Positions 8,495-15,989 of a DNA stretch of 64,000 nucleotides are shown here, one piece after another. The notes under the pieces are model-generated. The model was not told the origin of the DNA and did no database searches. It was given only the letters and a program-made list of their open reading frames with translations. The stretch comes from Kaistia sp. 32K (GTDB lineage: Bacteria > Pseudomonadota > Alphaproteobacteria > Rhizobiales > Kaistiaceae), in assembly GCF_016629525.1 (NCBI RefSeq), contig NZ_AP024269.1:992001-1056000 (forward strand), read 5' to 3'. The translations under genes were made by a program, and so were the position numbers. Within the stretch, counting starts at the first letter, position 1, and the number at the start of each line of letters is the position of its first letter.

Positions 8495-8862
8495 TCAACC
8501 TGAAACTTGAAGCGCCCCTGCGTCACATGGGAGTCGACGGAGAGAACGCGCCAGATGACGGTATAGGTGCCCGGTTCGAGCGGCGGCAACGTCGCCCGCA
8601 ACAGCTTGGGGTTGGCGCGATCGACACGACTGTCCTTCCGGTCAGCCTTTTCGCCCTTCTCGCTCTCGACCTGGACGCTGCTATAGGCGGGCTCCAGCTG
8701 TTCGGAGAAATAGAGCTTCACCTCGGCCGGCGGACGCTTGAGCTTGCTGTCCGCCTGCGGCTCGGAGCGCTGCAGTCCGCTATGGGCGAAGGCGCCGCCC
8801 GTCGTCACGAATAGGGCGGTGAGTGCGAGGAAAGCTCCTCGCACCAACTTGCTGGTCGTCAT
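8491..8862 (-). CDS. copC: Periplasmic copper-binding protein CopC
   Basis: 123 residues with a cleavable signal peptide ending GGAFA, so the mature protein begins HSGLQRSEP. The N-terminal histidine required for the Cu(II) site is in place. The second conserved site is DSHVTQGRFKF near the C-terminus, and the rest is the short beta-sandwich of the family (LYFSEQLEP, PPLEPGTYTVIWRVLSVDSH). It hands copper to, or stores it for, CopD. Start at ATG 8862, 10 bp after the preceding gene; the stop overlaps the CopD-fusion start. Confidence 0.92.
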   Translation of the reverse strand: MTTSKLVRGAFLALTALFVTTGGAFAHSGLQRSEPQADSKLKRPPAEVKLYFSEQLEPAYSSVQVESEKGEKADRKDSRVDRANPKLLRATLPPLEPGTYTVIWRVLSVDSHVTQGRFKFQVE

Positions 8863-8872
8863 CGGGCAATCC

Positions 8873-9940
8873 TCAGGCGAGACCGGCGTTTGCCTTGTAG
8901 AAGGCGATGATCTCGCTGGTCGGGAGCCAGAACAGGTCGTAGACGCCCGCGGCTCCGTCGCTCCGGCCGGAGATGAGGTCCGGGCCGCGATCATAGCCGG
9001 CCGACCAGATCATCCGCTCGCCATTGTGCTGGAAGTTCGGGCAGGCGCCGTCGATGTTCCAGTCGTTGAACGGGGCCTCGACGACCGGTCCCTTCCACTC
9101 CTGCGTGGTGGGATCGTAGTGCACGAACAGCAGGGTGTGGAACTTGCCGAAATCGTGGACCGAGACGACGCCGAGCGTGAAATCGTCCTGGGTGACGACA
9201 TTCAGGCGACACTTGAGCGCGATCGAATCCAGGAGGCGGCTCTCGTAGCGCTTGGCGGGCTGCCAGGCGCCGTCGACGAACTGCGTCGTATAGATGTCCG
9301 CGCCCGACGGGCCGCCGTCTTCACGCGGGCGGCCGGAAATGAACGACTTCTGCGCCACCTGACCGGGGAGATCGAACGGCATGAAGCAGTGATTGCCGTG
9401 CTCGGTGTTGATGTTGCCGCCGGCAACCAGCTGCGCCTTCGTCCAGCCGCCGTCCGCCTGCTTGTGCGTTTCCCAGATCGAGGACTTGCCGCCGCCTTCC
9501 GGGCGCGAGCTCATGAAATAGAGCGTGTTGCCGTCTTCCGAGATCCACGGCTCCAGATCGGTGGAGGCGCTGTTGACCTCATCGGGCAGGCGCTCCGGCG
9601 CAGACCAATCCTCGCCATTGCCCGGCCATTCCCGCGACGTGTTGGTGCGGTGGGTGACGAAGATATCCGACGGTCCCGTCACGCGCTTGTCGCCCGGGCT
9701 CGCCCAGCGGGCGAAGTAGATCGTGTTTCCGTCCGCAGAAATCGTTGGTTCGTAATTGCCGAACTCGTCGTTGGGGAGGAACGGAAATTTGCGCGGCACA
9801 AGCGTTGCCTTCGACGATCCGGCCGTTGCCTTCGACGTTTCGGCCCGGACCTGCGTGGCCGCGCCGCCCGACAAGGTCGCCGCCGTCACAGCCGTCGCAG
9901 CGACGGAGCCAAAGAACTTCCTTCGAGACAGATTAGCCAT
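8873..9940 (-). CDS. Tat-exported PD40/TolB-like beta-propeller protein
   Basis: 355 residues, first gene of the copper-type operon. The N-terminus NLSRRKFFGSVAAT is a twin-arginine signal, cleaved near QVRAE, so the protein is folded before export. The body has repeated propeller blades of the PD40 type: YEPTISADGNTIYFARW, LEPWISEDGNTLYFMSSRP, FQHNGERMIWSAG. No catalytic motif is recognised. Tat export suggests a bound cofactor or metal. Position directly before copC-copD suggests a periplasmic role in copper or redox work, but that is inference. Start at ATG 9940 just after the SRR-bearing leader begins. Confidence 0.75.
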   Translation of the reverse strand: MANLSRRKFFGSVAATAVTAATLSGGAATQVRAETSKATAGSSKATLVPRKFPFLPNDEFGNYEPTISADGNTIYFARWASPGDKRVTGPSDIFVTHRTNTSREWPGNGEDWSAPERLPDEVNSASTDLEPWISEDGNTLYFMSSRPEGGGKSSIWETHKQADGGWTKAQLVAGGNINTEHGNHCFMPFDLPGQVAQKSFISGRPREDGGPSGADIYTTQFVDGAWQPAKRYESRLLDSIALKCRLNVVTQDDFTLGVVSVHDFGKFHTLLFVHYDPTTQEWKGPVVEAPFNDWNIDGACPNFQHNGERMIWSAGYDRGPDLISGRSDGAAGVYDLFWLPTSEIIAFYKANAGLA

Positions 9941-9961
9941 ATTTTCCTCTTTTACGGCAGA

Positions 9962-9977
9962 GATACGATAACGTATC
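9962..9977. promoter_or_regulatory. Perfect palindrome upstream of the copper-type operon
   Basis: GATACG-ATAA-CGTATC, two perfect 6-bp arms, 21 bp upstream of the propeller gene start. It sits at the edge of an AT-rich patch (9978-10080) that is unlike the surrounding GC-rich DNA and is the likely promoter. A repressor binding here would block the operon. No regulator gene is adjacent. Confidence 0.5.
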
Positions 9978-10283
9978 CATGAAATTTAAACTTGAATTGG
10001 CAATCCTTGTTATTTGATTTTAGGGTTTCGGATGAGGATGAAGAAGGTCACAAATTTCATTTCATCTGCGTAATTTGAAACTTTCCGCCTTGGAGTGGGT
10101 GGTCGGTTATTACGTGACTATTGGGAAGTCGAGTTCCGCAGCGAAGCAGGCGTACGAAAACGTCCGCGCGCCTGGGGGTGACGGGCTTGCGGGTGGTGAT
10201 TCAAGGGGAGGGGGGCGGCGCGTCGGTCCCGGCGGGGCCGTGATCAGGGCGGCCGAAGCGGCTCTCGAACGATATGCGTGACG

Positions 10284-10312
10284 GCGGCGCGAGACGGAGA
10301 GCCTCGCGCCGC
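10284..10312 (-). terminator. Hairpin downstream of dipZ
   Basis: A 10-bp perfect stem (GCGGCGCGAG / CTCGCGCCGC) with a 9-base loop, just after the dipZ stop on the minus strand. No strong T-run follows. The remaining gap 9978-10283 holds the AT-rich patch and an unconvincing plus-strand frame. Confidence 0.5.
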
Positions 10313-10322
10313 AGACAAAGCC

Positions 10323-12137
10323 TTATCCGAAGGTGAAGGCGAAGGCCTGGACGCCGGGATCGAGGAACTCGATCTCGAAATCGCGGTCCATGACCGGCCC
10401 GGCCTGCCGCACCAGCTGGTAGAGCCGCTGGCCGGTCACGGTGCCGTTGCCCTCGTTATCGACGTCGACGCCATGGTCCGCGCCGGGCGCCTTGCCGTCG
10501 ATCCGGACGCGGTAGCGCACCGGCTTGCCATCGGCCGAGGGGCCCAGCACCAGATGCAGGTCGCGGGCGTGGAAGCGGTATTTTATGCCGCCGCCGGCCT
10601 GGTTGAGCGTGGCGCGCTCGCCGCCGACCGACCAGGTGCCCACCAGGCCCCAATCGTTCAGCCGCAGCGGCCGGCCGATCGCATAGGCGCGCGCCTCGTC
10701 CGGCAGCATGCCGCCGTCGGACGCGAAGTTGGCGGCCCGCTCGAAGCCGACATAGGTCTCGGGCGAGGCGACATTGTTCATATCGGCGGCCGCTTCCGCC
10801 CCGTCCGCCTTGACGTCGACCAGCGTCTTGGAGACGCCGGCATGACCGGCTTCGGCCAGCAATTGCTGGATCACCCGCTCCGACTCGTCATATTCGCCCT
10901 CGCCGAAATGGTGGTGGCGAATCCTGCCCTTGGCGTCGATGAAGTAGTGCGCCGGCCAGTACTGGTTCTGGAACGCCCGCCAGATCGCGTAGTCATTGTC
11001 GACGGCGACCGGATAGGTCACCTGCAGGTCGCGGGTCGCCTTGCGGACATTGTCCACGTTCTTTTCGAAGGCGAATTCCGGCGCGTGCACGCCGATGACG
11101 ACCAGCCCCTGATCTTTGTATTTTTCGGCCCAGGCGCGGACATAGGGGATCGAGCGCAGGCAGTTGATGCAGGAATAGGTCCAGAAATCGACCAGCACGA
11201 CCTTGCCGCGCAACCCTTCCGCCGTTAGCGGCGGCGAGTTCAGCCAGGTGACGGCGCCGTCGAGCGAGGGGAATTCTCCCTCGATCGGCAGGCTCGGACC
11301 TGACGCCTCGGCGTTGGCCGACAGCATCATCGCCGGCTCGCCGATCATCACGACGCTGGAGGGATTGGTGTCGCCGGCAGGCTTGGCGTCCTTGGTGTCC
11401 TCCTGCGGCATCGGCCGCACCTTGTCGATCAGCGCCTGCTCGATCCTCGACGTGCTGGCGAGCGAGACCTGGGTCAGGAGTCCGGTATCGAGGCCGAGCG
11501 CGATCGCGCCGACGCCGACCAGCACGGCGACGCCGAGGCCGCGCCGGATCCATTCGCCGGCGCCGAGCGAGCGCTTCATCAGCGCGAAGACGCGTCCGCC
11601 GATCAGCAGCGCCAGCGCCAGCGACGTCGCCGCGCCGGCGGCATAGGCGAGAAGCAGCAGCGAGGTCTGGGCATTGGCGCCGTTGAGCGCCGCCCCGGTC
11701 AGGAGCAGGCCGAGGATCGGTCCGGCGCAGGGCGCCCAGAGCAGGCCGGTGGCGACGCCGAGCAGGAAGGACGGCGCCACCGAGGAGCCGGTCCGTGATC
11801 CCGCGTCGGCGGCCTGCGACAGTCGTGCGCCGAACGCCACCAGCGGCCGGGTCAGCCGGTCGGCCAGCGACGGGAACAGCAGCGTGACGCCGAAGAGCGC
11901 CAGCAGAACGATGGCGGCGATCCGGCCATATTCGTTGGCCTGCACCGCCCAACTGCCGCCGACGGCGGCCAGCGTCGCCACCGCCGCGAAGGTCAGCGCC
12001 ATGCCGGCCAGGAGCGGCAGGCCGCTGCGGATGAAGGGCTGGTCGGCGCGGGCGAAGACGAAGGGCAGCACCGGCAGGATGCAGGGGCTGAGGATGGTGA
12101 ACGCGCCACCGAGATAGGCGAGGATGAACAGAAGCAT
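10323..12137 (-). CDS. dipZ: DipZ-type thiol:disulfide transporter (CcdA + thioredoxin + C-terminal domain)
   Basis: 604 residues in three parts. Residues ~1-240 are a CcdA-like six-helix membrane domain with its cysteine pair in FTILSPCILPVLP and LLWAPCAGPILG. Residues ~285-430 are a TlpA-like thioredoxin domain with the active site FWTYSCINCLRSIPY. The last ~150 residues are the beta-sandwich typical of DipZ proteins. It carries reducing power from the cytoplasm to the periplasm. It starts 22 bp after exported MsrB, so the two form an operon in which DipZ plausibly re-reduces MsrB or other periplasmic thiols. Confidence 0.88.
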   Translation of the reverse strand: MLLFILAYLGGAFTILSPCILPVLPFVFARADQPFIRSGLPLLAGMALTFAAVATLAAVGGSWAVQANEYGRIAAIVLLALFGVTLLFPSLADRLTRPLVAFGARLSQAADAGSRTGSSVAPSFLLGVATGLLWAPCAGPILGLLLTGAALNGANAQTSLLLLAYAAGAATSLALALLIGGRVFALMKRSLGAGEWIRRGLGVAVLVGVGAIALGLDTGLLTQVSLASTSRIEQALIDKVRPMPQEDTKDAKPAGDTNPSSVVMIGEPAMMLSANAEASGPSLPIEGEFPSLDGAVTWLNSPPLTAEGLRGKVVLVDFWTYSCINCLRSIPYVRAWAEKYKDQGLVVIGVHAPEFAFEKNVDNVRKATRDLQVTYPVAVDNDYAIWRAFQNQYWPAHYFIDAKGRIRHHHFGEGEYDESERVIQQLLAEAGHAGVSKTLVDVKADGAEAAADMNNVASPETYVGFERAANFASDGGMLPDEARAYAIGRPLRLNDWGLVGTWSVGGERATLNQAGGGIKYRFHARDLHLVLGPSADGKPVRYRVRIDGKAPGADHGVDVDNEGNGTVTGQRLYQLVRQAGPVMDRDFEIEFLDPGVQAFAFTFG

Positions 12138-12159
12138 CAGAACGTTCCCGGGCTGGCGG

Positions 12160-12654
12160 TCAGGCGGCGGTGAAGGTCAGGGCGACGCCATTCATGCAGT
12201 AGCGCAGCCCGGTCGGCGCCGGCCCGTCCTTGAAGACATGACCGAGATGGCCGCCGCAGCGATGGCAGCTGACGGCGGTTCGGGTCACGCCGTAGGATTT
12301 GTCGGTGGTCTCGTTGACGGCGCGCGGCAGGGGTTGCCAGAAGCTCGGCCAGCCGGTGCCGCTGTCGAATTTGGTTTCCGACGAGAACAGCGGCAGCTGG
12401 CAGCCGGCGCAGTCGAACCGGCCCTTGCGCTCCTCATGCAGCAGCGCGCTGGTGAAGGGCCGCTCGGTGCCTTCCTGGCGCAGCACGGCGAACTGGCCCG
12501 GCGTCAGCAGCTTGCGCCATTCCGCCTCGCTGTGCGTCACCTCGAAATCAGCCATTGCCGCGGCGCGGGCAAGGCCCGACGACGCGAGCCCGGGAATGAG
12601 GGTGGCGGCGAACCCGGCGGCACCCGCCTGAAGCATATGTCGACGTGTCAGCAT
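12160..12654 (-). CDS. msrB: Exported peptide-methionine (R)-S-oxide reductase MsrB
   Basis: 164 residues. The catalytic cysteine lies in GLRYCMNG (normally GLRYCINS), and the structural zinc site is made by CAGC and CHRC. FDSGTGWPSFW and GGHLGHVF are the family landmarks. The N-terminus MLTRRHMLQAGAAGF is a twin-arginine-like leader, so the enzyme probably repairs oxidised methionines in the periplasm, unlike the usual cytoplasmic MsrB. First gene of the msrB-dipZ pair. Confidence 0.93.
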   Translation of the reverse strand: MLTRRHMLQAGAAGFAATLIPGLASSGLARAAAMADFEVTHSEAEWRKLLTPGQFAVLRQEGTERPFTSALLHEERKGRFDCAGCQLPLFSSETKFDSGTGWPSFWQPLPRAVNETTDKSYGVTRTAVSCHRCGGHLGHVFKDGPAPTGLRYCMNGVALTFTAA

Positions 12655-12805
12655 GTCTCGAAACTCTGCAAGGCGGGGGCCTATCCCTCACCTCAGAGCT
12701 TGTACGGACGCGACCGTCATATTGTTTCGGAAGGGGCGAGACTCACATCGAATTGATCGATCGCCGGCGGCGTGGGTGGCGCCGGCGGAGCCTCGGGGAG
12801 GGGAG

Positions 12806-12825
12806 GCGCACGCGATCGCGTGCGC
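12806..12825. terminator. 20-bp perfect palindrome after lsrG
   Basis: GCGCACGCGATCGCGTGCGC is perfectly self-complementary and lies 22 bp past the lsrG stop on the minus strand, in the 193-bp gap before msrB. It is best read as the 3' hairpin of the lsrR-lsrK-lsrG transcript. Protein binding is also possible because the palindrome has no loop. Confidence 0.5.
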
Positions 12826-12847
12826 TCGAGGATCGCGTCGCCGCCGA

Positions 12848-13168
12848 TCAATTTCCGGCGACGGCGTCCGTCAGGAAGTCGGCCATCTCGGCGTGGTAGA
12901 AGGTCTTGGAGCGCGGGCCGATCTGGATCGGTTCGAGCATGCTGACGCATTTGCGGTAATGCGGCGTATGGCGGTGCTCCTCGAGCGCGGCGGCGGACGT
13001 GAACACCTCGTAGATCAGGAACTTGTGGTCGTCGTCGGGGTCGCGCAGGACATCGAAGCGCAGATTGCCGGGCTCGCGGCGCGTGCCTTCATAGTTGATG
13101 CGAAAAGCTTCGAGAAACGTGTGGGCATGGCCCGGCTTGACCGAAATGGTCACCATCTGGATGAACAT
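12848..13168 (-). CDS. lsrG: LsrG-like (4S)-4-hydroxy-5-phosphonooxypentane-2,3-dione isomerase
   Basis: 106 residues of the antibiotic-biosynthesis-monooxygenase fold (dimeric alpha-beta barrel): VTISVKPGHAHTFLEAF, REPGNLRFDVLRDPDD, FLIYEVFTSAAALEEHRHTPHY. In the Lsr pathway LsrG isomerises phospho-AI-2. The start at ATG 13168 is supported by AAGGAG seven bases upstream; a longer frame is open but lacks such a site. Placed after lsrR and lsrK on the same strand, which supports the assignment over a generic monooxygenase. Confidence 0.85.
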   Translation of the reverse strand: MFIQMVTISVKPGHAHTFLEAFRINYEGTRREPGNLRFDVLRDPDDDHKFLIYEVFTSAAALEEHRHTPHYRKCVSMLEPIQIGPRSKTFYHAEMADFLTDAVAGN

Positions 13169-13226
13169 AACAACTCCTTTGCAAATGGATCGAGATCGCG
13201 CGCGGGGCGCGCGACGCTTCGTGAAA

Positions 13227-14789
13227 TCAGAGGCCGGGCGCCTTCCACATCGACGTGGTGACGCCCTCGTCGACGAGCTGCCGCTGCAGCGCATAGGCGC
13301 GCGCCCAGCGCTCGCCGGCCTCGTCGTAGATCGCCTTGTGCGCGGGCTCCGGCTCGAAATGCCGGTCCCAGCGCACCCAGTTTTCGGCGGTGGAGACGAA
13401 GTCCCGCTGCAGCCCGGCGCCGATCGCGGCCGCCGCGGCGCAGCCGAGCGCGGTTGCTTCCTTCACCACAGGCGTCACCACGGGTAGCCCGGTGGCGCTC
13501 GACAGGATCTGGGCCCAGTGCGCGGACTTGGCCGCACCCGCCGCGAAGACGATCCGCTTCGGCGTCACGCCGGAGAGCTGGAAGATCGCGGCGAGATTGC
13601 GCGCCGCGACGATGGCCGCGTTCTCCTGCAGCGCCCGGAAGATCGCCGCCTTGCCGGATTTTTCCGGATCGATCGAGAGGTTCAGGAGCGACGGCGCCGC
13701 GTGGTACCACTTGCCGTAGCGCATCACGTCGGAGAACACCGGAATGATGCCATAGGCGCCGGGCGGGATATGCGCCGACTGCGCCTCGAGCCGCGCATAG
13801 GCATCGCCGTCGGCGCCGGCCGCGGCCACCTCCGCCGCGCCAAAGCTGTCGCGGAACCAGCGCATGACCACGCCGACGAAGAAGCTGATCGCCTCCGCCT
13901 GGTTGAGGCCGGCGACGACATGCGGGTTGATGCGCAGGTTCATCGACGGATCGGTCAGCGTCTGGTCGACATTGACGATCTGCTGCCAGAACGTGCCGCC
14001 AAGCACCGCGCAATCGCCCTTGTTGACGACGCCGAGCCCGGCCGAGCCGATTTGGCAGTCGCCGCCGCCGGCGACGACGCGGGTGCCGGCCCGCAGCCCG
14101 GTCGCTTCGGCGGCGGCTGCGGTCACGTTGCCGATCACCACGCCGGGTTCGACCGTCTCCGGGAAGATGTCGTCGCGCATGTCGGCCCAGCGCATCGCCT
14201 CCGGCAACCATTTGCGCTCGCGAAGATCGAACAGGCCCGTCGTGCCGGCATTGGAGGGCTCGCTGACGAGAACGCCCGAGAGCCGCGCCAGCACCCAGTC
14301 CGACAGCATGCTGATCCGGTGCATGCGGTCATAGATTTCAGGCAGGTTGCGCTTCAGCCAGAGCAGGCGCGGCAGCGCGCCGAGCGCGAAGGTCTGGCCG
14401 GTGTGCTGGTAGAGGCGGGCCTCGAGCTCGGGAAAGGCGAGCTTCAGCTCGCGCACTTCGCTGTTCGAGCGGCTGTCGACATTGGCGCAGGCCCAGATTT
14501 CCCGGCCCCCGGCGTCGTAGACGACCAGCGCCTCGCGCATGCTGGTGGCGCTGACGGCGGCGATGTCGCCGGCCGAAATGCCGGCGCTGGCGATCGCCTG
14601 GCGGATGGCGCGGGCGAGATGGGCCCAGTTGCCCTCGATGTCGAAATCCATCGAGCCCTCAAAGCGCGGGTCGGGCTTGTGCCACCATTCGTGCTGGGCC
14701 GCCGCGATCTGGTTGCCTGCCGCATCGAAGACGACCGCACGGCCGCTCCCGGTTCCGGCGTCGACCGCCAGAAGATACGTCCCCGCCAT
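13227..14789 (-). CDS. lsrK: Autoinducer-2 kinase LsrK
   Basis: 520-residue FGGY-family carbohydrate kinase with both actin-like halves: LLAVDAGTGSGRAVVFD (phosphate loop 1), ATSMREALVVYD, the NAGTTGLFDL region, VVAGGGDCQIGSAGLGVV and the second ATP-binding element RIVFAAGAAKSAHWAQILS. It phosphorylates AI-2 once inside the cell, trapping it and making the inducer of LsrR. ATG 14789 is preceded by GGGAGAG. Starts 10 bp after lsrR. Confidence 0.92.
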   Translation of the reverse strand: MAGTYLLAVDAGTGSGRAVVFDAAGNQIAAAQHEWWHKPDPRFEGSMDFDIEGNWAHLARAIRQAIASAGISAGDIAAVSATSMREALVVYDAGGREIWACANVDSRSNSEVRELKLAFPELEARLYQHTGQTFALGALPRLLWLKRNLPEIYDRMHRISMLSDWVLARLSGVLVSEPSNAGTTGLFDLRERKWLPEAMRWADMRDDIFPETVEPGVVIGNVTAAAAEATGLRAGTRVVAGGGDCQIGSAGLGVVNKGDCAVLGGTFWQQIVNVDQTLTDPSMNLRINPHVVAGLNQAEAISFFVGVVMRWFRDSFGAAEVAAAGADGDAYARLEAQSAHIPPGAYGIIPVFSDVMRYGKWYHAAPSLLNLSIDPEKSGKAAIFRALQENAAIVAARNLAAIFQLSGVTPKRIVFAAGAAKSAHWAQILSSATGLPVVTPVVKEATALGCAAAAAIGAGLQRDFVSTAENWVRWDRHFEPEPAHKAIYDEAGERWARAYALQRQLVDEGVTTSMWKAPGL

Positions 14790-14799
14790 TACTCTCTCC

Positions 14800-15747
14800 C
14801 TAGTCCTTGAGGTCCATCAGACCCAGCGCCGTCGTTTCATCCGTGATCAGGATGCCGACGAACTTCCCCTTGAGCGCGGCATGGATGGCCGGCACCTTTT
14901 CCAGGCCGCCGGCCGCCGCGACGACCTTCTCGGCGCGCGAAAGCGCCGCGAGCTTCACGCCGATGACGCGGTCATGCAGCTGCAGATCGAGCACTTCGCC
15001 CTTGTCGTTGAAGAACTGGCAGAGGATGTCGCCGGCGGCGCCCTTGCGGCGCAGCGGCTCGATCTCGTCCGGCCTCACATAGCCGGAGCGCACCACGGTC
15101 GACGTGCCGGAGAGCTCGCCGATGCCGACCAGCTGGTAGGAAGCGTTCAGCGCCATGTCGAGCAGGTTGGCGACGGCGGGCTCGGACGAAAGGTTTTTCG
15201 CAACATCCGGATCGCGCACGACCAGCGGGGCCGGCACCAGGTGGACGCTGCTGCCCCAGTTCGCCGTGCGCATGCCGTCGACATAGGTGCCGACGCCGCC
15301 GGTCAGGCTGACCAGGCCGATATTGCGCTCGTTGGCGAGATGGCCGAGGCGCTGGATGGCGTTGCTGACAGTGGCGCCCCAGCCGACGGCGAGAAGATCG
15401 TCGGGCTGCAGGCGCTGCATGAGGAACTGCGCCGCCGCCTGGCCGAGCCGGTCGCTGGCGCTCTGTTCCGGCAGCTCCGGCACGACATAGGCCTCGAGCA
15501 GGCCGTAGCGGCTCTTGATCTCGCGCTCGAGCGACAGGCAACCCTGATAGCGCGAGTTGATGCGGACCTGGATGATGCCGGAACGGCGGCCGCTCTCGAG
15601 CAGGCGCGACACCTTGATGCGCGACATGCTCAGCTTTTCGCCGATCTCGTTCTGGGTCAGGCCGTCATTGTAATAGTACCAGGCGATGCGCGTGAGGATC
15701 TCCTCGTCGGCATCGCCATAGCTCCACTCGTTGCTTTCGATGGCCAT
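14800..15747 (-). CDS. lsrR: LsrR-type SorC-family transcriptional regulator
   Basis: 315 residues. An N-terminal helix-turn-helix (YYNDGLTQNEIGEKLSMSR, IKVSRLLESG) is followed by the sugar-isomerase-like effector domain (VGWGATVSNAIQRL, VSLTGGVGTYVDG). In characterised systems LsrR represses the lsr operons until phospho-AI-2 binds. Head of the minus-strand operon lsrR-lsrK-lsrG and divergent from lsrA, so it very likely controls both promoters in the 242-bp gap. Confidence 0.9.
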   Translation of the reverse strand: MAIESNEWSYGDADEEILTRIAWYYYNDGLTQNEIGEKLSMSRIKVSRLLESGRRSGIIQVRINSRYQGCLSLEREIKSRYGLLEAYVVPELPEQSASDRLGQAAAQFLMQRLQPDDLLAVGWGATVSNAIQRLGHLANERNIGLVSLTGGVGTYVDGMRTANWGSSVHLVPAPLVVRDPDVAKNLSSEPAVANLLDMALNASYQLVGIGELSGTSTVVRSGYVRPDEIEPLRRKGAAGDILCQFFNDKGEVLDLQLHDRVIGVKLAALSRAEKVVAAAGGLEKVPAIHAALKGKFVGILITDETTALGLMDLKD

Positions 15748-15773
15748 ACGCCGAGCTTCCCTTCTCGCGACTT

Positions 15774-15953
15774 GTGATCACATCGATAACGCAAAAACAT
15801 TTGATACGTCAACAGAGCGACTTTCGCCGGCTCGCCAGCTCGTCTGGAGCTGCCATAAATCCAGCAAAACCGCGATATTGCAGCGCAATATGCCAGATGC
15901 GCCACGGCGACTCCCAGTTTGACCATATTGACGCCCTCCGATTCTTATGATCA
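15774..15953. promoter_or_regulatory. lsrR/lsrA divergent control region with symmetric motifs
   Basis: Three symmetric elements are seen. GTGATCAC at 15774-15781 lies near lsrR. ATGATCAC, nearly the same sequence, lies at 15947-15954 near lsrA. ATATTGC-AGC-GCAATAT is a perfect 7-bp inverted repeat at 15875-15891 between them. The paired TGATCAC elements flanking a central palindrome would suit a tetrameric SorC-type repressor acting on both promoters. Binding is inferred only. Confidence 0.45.
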
Positions 15954-15989
15954 CTTGAAAGGAACAAGAGACATCTGAACAGGTGCGGA

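Noticed and set aside
10075..10281. Short plus-strand frame after the AT-rich patch
   Set aside because: Starts with TTG without a ribosome binding site, ends in Gly/Arg-rich low complexity and overlaps the likely promoter and terminator region.
12806..12825. Possibility that the 20-bp palindrome is a restriction or phase-variation site
   Set aside because: No invertase or methylase gene nearby; its place just after the lsrG stop suits a transcript-end hairpin better.
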